From positions 1 through 52,088 of IMG/VR virus record IMGVR_UViG_3300017788_000034: a stretch of 52,088 bases of DNA; one strand, given 5' to 3'. The notes beneath the pieces are model-generated. The model did no database searches. It had not been told where the DNA came from and saw only the letters and a program-made list of their open reading frames with translations. Positions 39,101-47,100 of the stretch are shown here, one piece after another. Both the position numbers and the translations under genes were made by a program. This stretch comes from a virus. Numbering within the stretch: position 1 is the first letter of the stretch; each line of letters begins with the position of its first letter.

Positions 39101-41050
39101 AACTCAACAACTAGAAAATTATCTATTAACAATGGTGCTACTCCTGCGTTAACAACTTTTGAAGTTAATACAGTAAATGGTGATACTACTATAGGCAATC
39201 CAAATATTGAAAATAGTGGCAATTTATCAATCTATGGCAACATTTCTCTAGTTGGGGGATGTGGTAATGGTTCTACAACTAGCGACAGAAAACTTACGTT
39301 TAGAAATGATTTATTTGAAACTGTAAGTATTAATACATGTAATGGTAATGCTACGTTTGGTAGTCCAAATGCCGAAGTATTTGTGATTGGTGGATTCTTT
39401 AATACTACTAAGCAAGCTCACAGTACAACTGCTGCTGTACATGCTTACTCTACAGCTCCAGAGACCAGACAAGGCGGTGGTCCGTTAACTACAATTCAAA
39501 ATGCGGTTCTTCCAGGTAACTTACATACTGGCGGTACAACACAACCAACTTGGGATATTCCAGTTAACAGTATTGTTGGATTTAGCGTGGGTGATCTCGT
39601 TCTTATTGTCAATTCAAGTTTAGTTATTTCTCCTGCGAGCGTAACTAAAGGTGAAATTATTAGGATTACTGGAACACCATATACCAGTGGTGGGGTTGGA
39701 TTCTTGCCAACAATTTATAATTCAACTTTCCCTGCGGGACAATATCCTACAGGAGGTAGAGGACAAGAAACAACTATACCAAATACTTGGGCTTCTGGTG
39801 ATATAGTTGTTAAGATTGAGAAAGATCACAGAACCACTACACTGGGTGCATCAATCCCAGCAACTGGAAGAACAGTAGTTGAATTACCAAACACAAATAC
39901 TAATAAAATTAGAATTAAATTAGTAAACGGTGATCTAATTTCACCGAAGTTAGATGACCAATACTTAATCCGAATTGGTACTGAATTCTTCCTACCTGAT
40001 AGCAAATCTGGTGCGGTTGATTCTTTCTATGGCGTAAGAACTCCAAAATCATTTAGAGATCCTGCTACTATTAGCACTGAATATCCCCAAGGTAAATTAA
40101 TTAACTTCTTTGGTGGAGGAGAGGTAACTCTACATGATAATTTAAATCTGGTAAGTGGGAACTTACGAATGTTCGGTAGTGATGGAAATACTGTAATTCT
40201 TAGTATTGGTAATGATGACGGACACTCTGGTGACCCATCTCAACTTGACCCTGATCTAGCCAAGGACAACAAAACTCTTCCTGCTGGCACAACTGGTTTC
40301 TATTTGAAAGGTCCTGCTGCAGTTCACGGTGACTTCAAAGTAGTAAAAGATTCTTGTAAAGAAAATGGAGTTTGTGAAAAAATTCTCCAATTTGAAGTTC
40401 AAAATACAAATGGTGCAACAACCGTTGGTGATAAATTATATGTTAGAGGACAAGTAAAAGTACAGGCAGATTCTGGTACTCCTATATTACATATTGATAA
40501 TTTAGGTGCTGCTGGTACAGCACTTACGGGTCCTAGAGACTTTATTATGTACCAAGATGGGTCTGTTGATGCTTTTGGTATTAAGCAATACTTTACAGCA
40601 AATGGTGGCAGAAGATGGACTTATCTTCCATTCTCTCTCACTGGAAACGGGCAAACTCAAGGAAATCCATTACAACCAAATAATAATTACTTACTCAATC
40701 CACCTACCACTGGTAATATGATTGTATATCTTCCAACAAATGCTTTGACTGGAGATATTATTAGATTTATTGATATTACGGGAAATCTTCAATATAATTC
40801 TAGTTTTATAATTAGGGCTCTCAAAATTAATGGAGTCGCTACTGGAATTCAAGGAGATTTCAGTGGCACCAAAGCAAATCAAGGATCTGCGGCTCCATTA
40901 GCAACTGCTTGGGATAGTGGAGAGATGATAGTTCAAACAAGGAACGCATCTTTTGGTCTGCTATTTGTTGGTGATACTGATGCTACAGGTGATCCAAATG
41001 GATTAGAAATTCCTTCTAACTTACGTGGTTGGTTCTTAGTGGAGCTCTAA
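27152..41050 (+). CDS. Giant virion/tail-fibre-like protein (4,632 residues)
   Basis: A single uninterrupted frame of 13.9 kb. The N-terminal part (about 1-240) has beta-helix features such as IPRGTSLVGTDLRRTQLRAL. A carbohydrate-binding-like module follows at about 254-297 (DTWSSTQSYIVNNNVVFGGE, then YKAL...FWERL). Residues about 750-1750 hold two repeat families (see repeat entries). After about 3350, thin beta repeats typical of trimeric fibres follow (RVGINTT, ASINIGTNRTSGQYINIANV, GDLALSYLRG). The C-terminus (YLPFSLTGNGQTQ, LTGDIIRFIDITG) is a compact beta domain. Long structural proteins of this kind are typical of cyanomyoviruses; host attachment is the likely role. No catalytic motif is seen. 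Near-identical internal DNA repeats suggest ongoing recombination. Confidence 0.75.
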   Translation: MPLTRLDNLLSSKTGKYIYVSPDDFNASDALDNRGNSQLRPFVSIQRAFLEVARFSYVPGVNNDRFDQFTIMLAPGTHYIDNRPGDTDTSNVPIFNYDAVTDTWNDPAIFDLGNPNNILYRFNGRDGGCTIPRGTSLVGTDLRRTQLRALYVPDPADVDVPRTSLFNVTGGCYFWQFTILDANPENGPLNGLAYSQPGSTQKSIPLYSHHKMTNFVYADKEDLSLLYRKISKCFSKYQEAIDDVYTDEVGRIQDTWSSTQSYIVNNNVVFGGEAYKALANSTNKRPDLEDTFWERLNTISREFDFRIQENRIVGPLADTVQLDEFIVSEPSAGLLDVTVRTKINHGFFPGQYVAIDNTGLNRNLEGVFQVYSISTTNPKEFKYRIVTTASAVGLVPGASITPNSAATVLAEIDSVESASPYVFNVSIRSVWGICGIWADGRKATGFKSMVIAQYTGVSLQKDDRAFIRYDEFSNTWNQAPLTDAFATTPYHIKGDAYWKDDWRNFHVRASDDSFIQNVSIFAVGFADHFLLESGGDMSITNSNSNFGNTSMHSKGFKGFAFNQDKGGYITDIIPPKILDESVQPIKTSYYPIDVQLSKPSTNNNRLYITGDKANNFLSRPAASINGYRLGARTYINDDKSEKIYVNTTADQTSGETGSTTKSAVVYPQGFKIWSAALDTLSPANLGIGDFNQDGTPNTAADTLLFNLRQDAANLIDANKVFIQAEAFGYILEKYPYLQTIPYVNPNITFETGRFRDARNLILANRQEIIDFSYNQMLTAFPTFVPPSVDKCKRDIGIIVDAVAADLYDGGNAHVVEATESYFDANGNPIVDGVVGEVTQTIYAFNRARDLAKKAISNLLGNTSLVPVVSLTSSGTTITVTTSSAHNLKIGQEINIGGATQSEYNVYKTVVLSSGLTPTQFQYKVSVAPSVTVATGAFYVSKITIDPENTINPAGRYKDAARLVTANRREIVDRAAAEIAIQHPDFFYPGDPQTTATSRFKDGYRLIQQNRRQIVDRAAAEIAIQFPDFSYPGDPITTAVSRYKDSFRLIQQNRQEIVDRAAAQIAVEHPDFSYPGDPVTTAVSRFKDAYRLIQLNRTAIIDTAYAAIATAFPTFVINATNTDKCKRDIGIFVDSISLDIAQAGGNVYTRKFVLSYFNNNTPITNGLVGEEAQSNAAFNAACEEMKKAVTNQLAIKDLTITSGAATFGGSGGTIANNSPNACDDVRSALDSLTLIVTTRIAAGNITGLPAESISTTVPAGEAKCKRDVGIFVDALSLDISNGGGNVYSRQFVLQYFNNGTPISNGLVNEEAQSVTAFNKARDEMNRAITNQLFAKDLSITADPTPGSGSVSNTNSTSCANVQAAITSLALLVTARVTAGNITGLPAETVSTTIPDGEAKCKRDIGIFVDAVSLDIAQGGGNVYSRQFVLQYFNNGTPISNGLVNEEAQSVAAFDMARDMMKLAITNQLFAKDLTVTSGPTSAGGTGGNVSNNSLTACSDVQTAITNLTAIITARVTAGNITGLPAETVSTTVPAGEVKCKRDIGIIVDAVQQDLFWAGNEFTIAAIREYFTSNNVLLTNGLVDEINQSITAFNAAGNMVKKAINNQLFTKNLALSSGPAIFGSGGAVVPNNSPTACADVQATVDTLFGLVSTTLTAGTLSSLPAINNGKWDCANVRTAIDTLFLILTTALNTNSIAALPPSNPGPWSTVSESSKCRRDIGYIVESITADLRLGGNENTINAAEAYFTGTGQQTLSGTLASTGVITGLTSTANLLVGMAVSKTSGAGSFGVNPTIVSIDGVTQITVTQTSGTVTPGAISFIANQLDYIEKERVETLESYDYVRNLAISAMRNHNTYVSGNATGNSAIITVPSTNGLIIGMSVRSVTTIPTNTGSLNTLTTNYNDELEEIKNGRVVPKATNYTTAIPSNAYIMKIGDGNNGLNANQIQLGTKGSKFDSGVLVTASSSLGTNTPTKFFFQLETGIWANAIKPSVDLQVLQDYDYAATYGECSSVVENINTFFTTFSTVINNGIGSIARKTSELSTGTFAQRATIFTLTDTSSGASPTNPHHLETGTPVRLVPRAKDGVTVDKRFIRLPRGFDTNTVYYIIAPGRKTDPYDYSNTTRFDGTTVGSYQSVMLASSAENAATGIYIYSSETESIDENVTIDVYQYVLDVKYDLNQYTTSRGDGTTLVTEEPHVFDLPNSSWNINDNQKYQAIFFKPIGNGTLPTGISSAREYYARYVNKPNLPVNRQFEVYDTLTQAVQGATPLTFPVFTGSFYTFSNKKRSPLRFAPEAGASLSFDETKLYVNNKSIFAVNDYVRVADEFFFVTGISTTGSDHLIVTRSVLGSFPVSHSVGAVVNKWNYNNTSTTTTLAETVDLVETIFDFTSVSGFAIGDFVRLTNNVTTLNEVIKITKIEGTQVIAARAQLGTVVQAQSGTITATRLSLTAASPAVTTTLSEGYPRLLSAAESGNYAGGTWYIGTDSTRPNTILERMRKEDFSTKDKTPDTWFERIEDSRTKEDRVYRLRYVIPNYLKSVRDPLNGFIIKARNDQTRRLLPQKILVKPTASGSDIAELSIPNQGAAVTGKSPNREYLGYTTAEHGPNFISLYDPYNPETLSQIDETPKYRKKVTTDSKVTFYVESARRVLSKGREYLQLTVFNIGIEEQGYKEKLFTTVRIDAPQGGTGQFVSNIANLANTDTSNIITWDGACKGKARVHAYFDYENQHYLILKDITGVSKLEFDYNGASTVFTQGTVSATLLSPPNEGRSDIKNYLYAVEGSNAYTMTPGDTFQAENGNYTIASVEDTEDFEDTFYIFDINEVRRRIPGQQDGVYYLTCLRGDIRPFPTGAGVGLNFRDMKFSQPVSKLYPEFYKNDPEWYKQLDSAAVDSPETISAADNYVHGLVTVNDSKASVTREGILDLVKDKGSKRYNFTGTTEIKALPGGASAGSEARRIPICGNSPYPTEKRIYVELRRPSIARSGNHTFEYLGFGPGNYSTGFPSRQEVVLSDIQDFYAQAKRQNGGIVFYTGLNSNGDLYIGNRKINAITGEETFLESALLVESSDQGDSIGNFVTTFDGPVTFNDVVSFLAPLQKGPLQFTAPIFMDVGTIVPTTGFNAPPAIQIKSNIATEDDSTLRINPSTTRPTGDIIITDNRLQVAVIDFNTRGLQDYSIRTALNQITPDQLNIFGQLSGGISSQVINFGSKYPLKTGDILLRGEQVGLSGSIAWVYGNNFETVANAYKYKLQGFGAGNPKIRVLWAAVSGTSTNYTNTQVGIKSANYQVKITGTIQNSANSGLTSRILGAWSIIPSTFSENNDFVDLQLNDYVDVGQYDFSAATEPSVVISISNVAWKEVGVIGAESIRTKTDDIGDYRVGINTVARTAHTAFKNGFIESGATDPRANFDVVGTAFISGKTLATSPNNYIANSTLAARTFINQDNALLVGGDSATPNNAAVFRLSTTNSGRVGINTTNDQLNGTANNGWYAVAFAVIGNVAFSGNLRVQTDLAVNGGDITTSVTTTDFNFLNQSTFAGSITDNAGVITTTGLNIANYAASINIGTNRTSGQYINIANVSDNVNVRIANNPSTTISNVSKVNIGGAFSNNESQSYVSFDSKLTRVGGDLALSYLRGPGSLVRITVPSGAILEAFNDATTLTLAGNASTIAFGGQGGTTKIRNSLIVDASLVSNGNFTMNGGLSSFDFNGVRGQMGTTPLAVTGTSTPPLDKTIDLVTIINSIPGITDYYVNQIDTAGSGDWGGISYQVAITNILGAPPNNLPALTGNQFYLPLQTAPTYNEGDYLLIDTPVITGLAQHPEIVRIPTGGLVRTGTYPYYIIVERQPLGTFAPIRSDHPDNPTYQTKVRKINVAFDATWTTNNLTASTGTSLIQLAEFGGSLGIGDYVIQQRRPPFNAVAVNGSNQLQSVVSNSYTLAVGQKVSSQTGGITIPDGTTITAISGSTITLSNTVTGNGSAVFNIDIGEIIKIATSVNSTTRKLSINNGATPALTTFEVNTVNGDTTIGNPNIENSGNLSIYGNISLVGGCGNGSTTSDRKLTFRNDLFETVSINTCNGNATFGSPNAEVFVIGGFFNTTKQAHSTTAAVHAYSTAPETRQGGGPLTTIQNAVLPGNLHTGGTTQPTWDIPVNSIVGFSVGDLVLIVNSSLVISPASVTKGEIIRITGTPYTSGGVGFLPTIYNSTFPAGQYPTGGRGQETTIPNTWASGDIVVKIEKDHRTTTLGASIPATGRTVVELPNTNTNKIRIKLVNGDLISPKLDDQYLIRIGTEFFLPDSKSGAVDSFYGVRTPKSFRDPATISTEYPQGKLINFFGGGEVTLHDNLNLVSGNLRMFGSDGNTVILSIGNDDGHSGDPSQLDPDLAKDNKTLPAGTTGFYLKGPAAVHGDFKVVKDSCKENGVCEKILQFEVQNTNGATTVGDKLYVRGQVKVQADSGTPILHIDNLGAAGTALTGPRDFIMYQDGSVDAFGIKQYFTANGGRRWTYLPFSLTGNGQTQGNPLQPNNNYLLNPPTTGNMIVYLPTNALTGDIIRFIDITGNLQYNSSFIIRALKINGVATGIQGDFSGTKANQGSAAPLATAWDSGEMIVQTRNASFGLLFVGDTDATGDPNGLEIPSNLRGWFLVEL
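29516..32400 (+). repeat. Six CKRD modules in the giant protein
   Basis: Modules with KCKRDIGI-x-VDA, then a Gly-Gly-Asn turn, YF-x-NN-x-P-x-xNGLV-x-E-x2-QS-x-AFN, and a closing AITNQL start at 29516, 30515, 30932, 31340, 31757 and 32285. The spacing is 417, 408 and 417 bases for the middle ones, about 136-139 residues. Bases 31001-31097 and 31409-31505 are almost identical (three differences seen), a sign of recent duplication or gene conversion. Each module keeps one Cys in CKRD or CRRD. Confidence 0.9.
30014..30529 (+). repeat. Four tandem 43-residue repeats in the giant protein
   Basis: Units begin at 30014, 30143, 30272 and 30401, exactly 129 bases apart. The protein pattern is R-[FY]-KD-x3-RL-[IV]-x2-NRx2-I-[IV]-D-R-AAA-x-IA-[IV]-x2-PDF-x-YPGDP-x-TTA; the fourth unit is diverged after NRTAIIDTAYAAIA. 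A related earlier unit starts at 29408 (RFRDARNLILANRQEIIDF). They look like helix-turn segments stacked in a fibre. Confidence 0.9.
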
Positions 41051-41051
41051 G

Positions 41052-42665
41052 ATGGCAGTACGATACAATAGAGTAAAGCAAATGAAGTCCGTCAAAATTG
41101 GCACAATGATGGCGTGGACTGGGGATGGAATAGAGGGGAATTTGGTAACAGACTTGCCGAAAGGATGGATTCTTTGTGATGGCAGAAGTTACAATGCTAG
41201 TAAGTATCCTCTGTTAGCATCTATTATTGGTGATACTTATGGTGGCACAAATTTTGCAGGAACTTTTCCCGATTATACTGGCACGTTTAAAGTTCCTAAT
41301 TTATCATCAAGAATGCCTATTGATTTGGAACCAGCGATGTTAATTGATACAAAATATCAATATGGACAAAGTGATGCTAGTACTGTTGTTGGAAATTTAG
41401 TTAGTGGATATGGAGATACAACACCAGTTCCAACATTAATCTCTGCTAATGCCGATATTGTCTTTACTTTGTTGAATACTACAAATATGATTGGTAAAAT
41501 GACAAATATGACTATTACTGACCCAGATTTTGGTGCTACTGTTTATATGTTGCCTAGAAAATTAGGTATTGCTCATACACCATCACATGGGCATCCAGGA
41601 ACTTACGATAGAGCCACAGTTGAAGGTTCTGGACCTATGCTATTTGAATCTGCCAGAATGGAGTTATTAGGAACAGAATCAAGTGGTTGTGGGTGTCCAT
41701 CTGGTGGGCAACAAGCGAATAATATTCAGTGTCAATTACAAGATACAGCTAAAGTACCCACTTGGCAAAATGGAGCAGTGCCAATGACTTATTTTGCCGA
41801 CATTGATCGTGAGCATACTCTTCCAACAACTGATAAGTTTTTTAATTTTGTTCAAACTGGAAATACTAATCCAGGGACTTCTAAAAAAACAGTAACGGGT
41901 ACTCAGTATGGCAAAGATTGGCAACATGTTCCAGCATATACTTGGCCTACTGCCTTGAAAAATGAGTTTTTTGGATCTCAATTTAGCACGGGATTTCTTG
42001 AAGAACCAATGATTACTCACTCTCAAGCTGCTTGGTCTGGAATGTTTCCAAAACCAGGAATATATTCTAATAGAAGAAATTTCTTTGGGTTTGGTACTAA
42101 TGTTACTGGTTCTACTAACGTACCTGATGATCCAGAAGTGGTTCCCGCAGCAACATACACTGTCTCTCTACCACCAACTAATAACACATTTTCTTTACCA
42201 GCGGGATCTGATATTGGAACGCAATTTGATAAAATAAAACCATTTATGACTATTTCTGGAAATTTTATTCCAGAAGGTGCCCAGATATTAGGAATTGAAA
42301 GGAAAAGTGGCACTTCAACTAGTAATTATGTGTATGAAATTGAAATGTCGGAACAAACAACTAATACTTCAACCCAATCTGTAACTGTAACAATAAGACA
42401 CGGCACTTATCCTACTACTTTGAATACTCTTACAGCTGGTCAAGATCCAAATAGTAGTACATTTCAAGGGCATAGTCATGGCAGCTTTGATATAGCACAG
42501 GGAGTTGGTAGTTTAGTTGCACCAGCAACTCACCCTGTACAGGGTGAAACACTTGGAGTATCTTTAGGAAATGTGAATCCAGAAAATATTAATGATGCGC
42601 TAAATATTATTGCTGATACTCAAATGCCTTCAGTCAACTGTACTTTTATGATAAAAGCATACTAA
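41052..42665 (+). CDS. Tail-collar-domain fibre protein, first of three
   Basis: 537 residues. The N-terminal 110 residues form a phage tail collar domain as in T4 gp12: LPKGWILCDGRSYNASKYPL, IGDTYGG, GTFKVPNLSSRMP. The rest is beta-rich with metal-site-like HTPSHGHPGTYD and QGHSHGSFDIAQG, the HxH pattern by which gp12 binds zinc. The C-terminus PSVNCTFMIKAY resembles those of the two genes that follow. It is likely a short tail fibre or baseplate adhesin. It starts two bases after the giant gene and shares one base with the next start (TAATG). Confidence 0.8.
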   Translation: MAVRYNRVKQMKSVKIGTMMAWTGDGIEGNLVTDLPKGWILCDGRSYNASKYPLLASIIGDTYGGTNFAGTFPDYTGTFKVPNLSSRMPIDLEPAMLIDTKYQYGQSDASTVVGNLVSGYGDTTPVPTLISANADIVFTLLNTTNMIGKMTNMTITDPDFGATVYMLPRKLGIAHTPSHGHPGTYDRATVEGSGPMLFESARMELLGTESSGCGCPSGGQQANNIQCQLQDTAKVPTWQNGAVPMTYFADIDREHTLPTTDKFFNFVQTGNTNPGTSKKTVTGTQYGKDWQHVPAYTWPTALKNEFFGSQFSTGFLEEPMITHSQAAWSGMFPKPGIYSNRRNFFGFGTNVTGSTNVPDDPEVVPAATYTVSLPPTNNTFSLPAGSDIGTQFDKIKPFMTISGNFIPEGAQILGIERKSGTSTSNYVYEIEMSEQTTNTSTQSVTVTIRHGTYPTTLNTLTAGQDPNSSTFQGHSHGSFDIAQGVGSLVAPATHPVQGETLGVSLGNVNPENINDALNIIADTQMPSVNCTFMIKAY

Positions 42666-44149
42666 TGGCAAAATTCTACGGCGCCGAGAGAAGTAAAATA
42701 GGATCAACAACTGGCACTATTATTGCTTGGCCTGTTGAATTATCTAGTACTGATCCAACAAGTTCGGAAAACAAAATTATTTTACCAGCTGGATATTTGA
42801 AATGTGATGGAGCAAAATATAAATCTGCTGTTTATCCAGAATTAGCAGAAATTCTTGGAGTTGGTATTAATACTAAATTTGCTAGAAGAAATTTAAAGAA
42901 TGATATTATTGGCAGTATCGATGCAGATCAATTTGTTGTTCCTGATTTGGGATCGAAATTTATAAGACCAGTTCCTGGAGTTGAAGTTGGAAGATACAAC
43001 GCAATTAATACTGAAAACCAAGCAGGAATAGAAAAAAAAAGATCTGGAATGGGATTGGAAGCAACTTCCACTGTTGGTCCTGTAGTTAAAGTTTTGTATA
43101 CTGGCGCTTTTTCAATTCCTATTCAGCAAATTGCTTTAAAAGGAAAACCATCTTGGACTAGAGGCACTAATAATCTTGCTCTCACTGATAATGAAAGTGT
43201 AGAAGCTTCACAACTGCATCCACATATGCATTTTGCTACCACTACTAGATGTAGAATTAAGGCATCAAATATTGGTGTATCTGGAGCAGAAACTCCTCAA
43301 GGTGGAACATCATTTAAGACAGCATCTACTATTTCTGTGGAAAGTTGGCTTAATGCTACTAAAATTCCCAATTGTGGTAGTAACACAGCACCTGGAGCAA
43401 ATCAACCTACATGTTGGGCACAAGCAAGTTTTAATTGGTCATCAACCAGATTAGATCCTAAAGGCAAAGCTGTTGACCAGGAATCTGTTGGTGGTGGTTT
43501 TTTTGGTTGTACTGGAGAAAATACTTTTAATAATATTTGTTTTAGTGGTGGTACTAATTCTGAACTAAATTATAATTGTTTACTTGGACCAACGACCGCC
43601 GTGCCTAATGGACCAGTGACTTATAAGTTGTATAATGCTTGCGAATCTTTAGGTAATGGTCAACCAGCTAGTTATGATGACATCGTGAGTATTTTCCTTC
43701 TTAACTTGTTTTCATGTACTATAGAAGGTGTAAATATTCCACTTAATGATGGAGCGCAACAAGATGAATTTAATGGGGGATTTGGTCAAGTAGTCTTTAA
43801 TTATGTCGCTAATGGAAATGGAGTTCCTAATGATTGGAACAATCAAACTTTAGCTGATGTAGTTCCTCTTAATATGAATTCAGCATCAGTCACTTCTCAG
43901 TGTTTCCCTCAAGTAGGAAATCTTCTCACCGAAGTTGACGAACTACTACAAGAGGATGGAGATCCAACAATTCATAATCATAAAATTACTCTCATAAAAG
44001 GTGATCATAATTATAAAATACAAACCAATGCCTTTTCTCTATCTCCAGATAATTTAAATACACAATTAACAATTCAAACGGAGCAATCAGCATCTTTAGA
44101 CGCTGTAACTGGTCCTTACATTATTATAGAATATTTAATAAAGACATAA
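42665..44149 (+). CDS. Tail-collar-domain fibre protein, second of three
   Basis: 494 residues. The collar domain has LPAGYLKCDGAKYKSAVYPE, then LAEILGVG and DQFVVPDLGSKFIRPVPGVE. A middle region with ASQLHPHMHFATTTRCR again gives a His-x-His pair, and the end IHNHKITLIKGDHNYKI gives more His. The C-terminus is YIIIEYLIKT. The collar copy differs strongly from its neighbours, so the three are old duplicates. It is probably part of the baseplate fibre set. Confidence 0.78.
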   Translation: MAKFYGAERSKIGSTTGTIIAWPVELSSTDPTSSENKIILPAGYLKCDGAKYKSAVYPELAEILGVGINTKFARRNLKNDIIGSIDADQFVVPDLGSKFIRPVPGVEVGRYNAINTENQAGIEKKRSGMGLEATSTVGPVVKVLYTGAFSIPIQQIALKGKPSWTRGTNNLALTDNESVEASQLHPHMHFATTTRCRIKASNIGVSGAETPQGGTSFKTASTISVESWLNATKIPNCGSNTAPGANQPTCWAQASFNWSSTRLDPKGKAVDQESVGGGFFGCTGENTFNNICFSGGTNSELNYNCLLGPTTAVPNGPVTYKLYNACESLGNGQPASYDDIVSIFLLNLFSCTIEGVNIPLNDGAQQDEFNGGFGQVVFNYVANGNGVPNDWNNQTLADVVPLNMNSASVTSQCFPQVGNLLTEVDELLQEDGDPTIHNHKITLIKGDHNYKIQTNAFSLSPDNLNTQLTIQTEQSASLDAVTGPYIIIEYLIKT

Positions 44150-44153
44150 CATT

Positions 44154-47100
44154 ATGCCTAGTTATAGAAATAATAGAAAAACTTTTTATACAGAAAAAAC
44201 ATCAGATACTTTATCTGTTGGAACTATTGTTCAGGTTTTAAAATCTGATCAAAATTCTTTTGAGCATAATTTTGTTCCTACTAACGTTCCAAATAATGGT
44301 GGGTCTACAAAATATGAAGTTATGCCTGGAGACGCAAACGTAGAAAATAATCCAGAGTTTCAATATCCAGGATACTTATATTGTGATGGAACAGAATATA
44401 ATATTAATGAATATCCAGCATTATTTGCTGCGATTGGGAATCTTTATGGGGGAACTGCGGCAACTGGTGTTACACAAGATAACATATGGTCAATGTGGCC
44501 AGGAAGTTTGGGAACTTTTAAAGTTCCTGATTTCAAAGCAAAAAGATTAGTCGGTAATGGACCAGTTTATGGATTGGGAACTGCGTCTGTTGGAGAATCT
44601 GATCTTGGCGTTGGACCACAAACAATAGGTGGGAAATGGTATTTGGATGAAGCAGGACAAAAAAAACAATTCACTTTAGGAAACGTTACTACAACAGGTT
44701 ACGAATTAGTTACTGATACCATACCAGCAGATATTGTTGGAACTCAGACAGTTACGGTGAATCTAGAGGAAAAAAGATTAAATGGTCCTCCACAGCACAG
44801 TCATTTTCTCTTACACTCAGAAGCTTCCCAAGATGTCAGTCAACCAAGAAAAGGATCTGGTGATTTTTATATAAGAGGATACAAAAATACTAAAGGAAAA
44901 ATATCTAATTATTCGGCAATAGGCGGAATAGCTTTGACACATAGACATATTTTATCAAAGAAAGCATTTACTGATACTAGCATTGCTACATATGATACCT
45001 ATAATTTTGCTGGTGGTGATGCTGGTGCTGGAACCATAAAAGAAGAAGGATTTTATTTTGCTTCTGGTGGATTAGGTGCTGGAAATTTTGAAAATAAAAC
45101 AACAGTTGATCCACCTGTATTCAAAAAATTTACTGCAACTTCACTTATTGGCGGTAGATTAACTCAAATCCTGGGAACGCCCGAGTTTACTTTTACTCAG
45201 ACATTATACTCTAATCCAGGATCATATACTTTTAATATGCCAACTACTGGATGGGATGTTTTAACTTTATTCATAATTGGCGGTTCTGGTTCAGGATCAG
45301 TATCGAATAATGCTGGAAATAATGGTGGGGAATCTTTTGTAATGATTGGTACTGGAGGAAACCCATCAAACCTTCTAAATGCTGTATCTGGTGGTGGAAT
45401 CGGCGGCGGAGCAGCTAGCGGAAATAGTGGTGGTGGTGCTGGAGCTGCTGGCACTACTAGCTCTAGCGGCACCTTGATTTCGGGTGCCGCCCTTACCGCA
45501 TTATCACCTTCTACAGTTGCTACATCAAACGGAACAAATGCAACTGCAGGGCAAGGAGGTCAGGTTTATATAGCTTCAATTCCAGGTTGGACTCCTAGCG
45601 GAGGAGCATCATTGCCGTCTGGTTCTATTGTACATGGGCAAGGAGGACAATCTGCATCTGGTACTAGTAATATAAAAAAAGGATCCAATGGAGCTGGCAC
45701 CTTTACTTCTAGTCAACCTACTACAGGACCAACGACCTATACTTCAAATCAAAATGTACAAGTGACGTGGAGTCCATCTCAAGCAAAACTGAAATCAATG
45801 ACGTGGACTCTTCGTGGTGCTAGGGGAGGTAATGCTGCGGGTAGTGCTACTGGTGGACCAGGGCACATTCTTGGATTGTCTTATAAGGATTCCGCTCTTG
45901 TTTCTTTTGGTAATGGTACTTCATTTACTGTAACATGTGGAAAGATAGGATCAGTTCCAGCAGGCGGGTCTAATCCTACTGCACTAGGTTCTGGTGGCAA
46001 TGGTGGTCCTCCCTCTGGTGGTGGAACTAATGGCGCTGGTGGTGGTAGTGCTACTGTACTTTCATTAAATACTGAAATTATTGCTGGAGCAGGTGGTGGC
46101 GGTGGAGCTGGTGGGAAGGCAGGTGGTGGACCTGAAGGAAAAAATGGTAATTCAGCAAATGCAAGTATTGACGCAACCAGTGGTAATTTATTTGGCGGTG
46201 CTGGCAAGAATGGCGGAGCTGGTGGGTGTAATGGTGGTGGTGGCGGAGGCGGAGGCGGCGGAATCGATGCCAACGCTTCAGCTGCTGGCGGTGGTCCTGG
46301 AGGAGATGCTGGATCAAACAGCAGCCAGTCGGGTGCTGGAGCGCGTGGAATGAGTGGATATAAAACAACAAAATTCAATTCTCCCACCACAGATTCTACT
46401 ACACACACGGGTGAGGGTAGTGCCACTCTAACTTATCAGGTTGAAGCAAGTTTTTACGGTGCTGCTGGTGGTGGTGGCGGTCAGGCAAAGTTATTGACAG
46501 TTTCCATACCAAAAGAAGCCGCTGAAGCAGTTGGGCAATCTACTTTTTCTTCTCTTTCGGTAAAGGTTGGATTGGGTGGAAGTGGAGTGACTGCAGGTGG
46601 TGGAGCAAGTGCAGCTGGTGATAATGGTGAAGTATTAATTAAAACTGGTAAAATTACTAGCTATAGTGGCGGGCAGTCGATTATTTCCGTAGGAGATATT
46701 GTTAAATTAGCATCTGATGGAATACAATTATATAGTAGTGGTCTTGGAACGGGAACGACTGGAGGATTTAAACTACCAACCACGCAGGCGCCAACCATCG
46801 ACATGGAACCAATTAGTGGAGGAAATAATGCCACTGCTACCGCAACAGTTTCGAATGACGTTGTTAGTGGTGTTACATTAGTAACTGGTGGTAGTGGATA
46901 TACTGCTGGAGTTAATGTAAGATTTTTGGGTGGTGCTGGTTCTGGAACTAAAGCAACCACAACTAAAACTGCTACTGGAGTTATTAATTCATTAACTCTT
47001 ACTCCTGGGTCAAGTGAACCATATATTAGATATTTAAGATTTCAAGGACCCGAATTAGAGAGATTTATTATATTACAACCACAAAATTGTACTACAGTAA

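Noticed and set aside
46078-46426. Long open frames in other frames across the Gly-rich collar gene
   Set aside because: These come from the biased GGN codons of the Gly-rich gene and give Pro-, His- or Val-rich nonsense with no ribosome binding sites.
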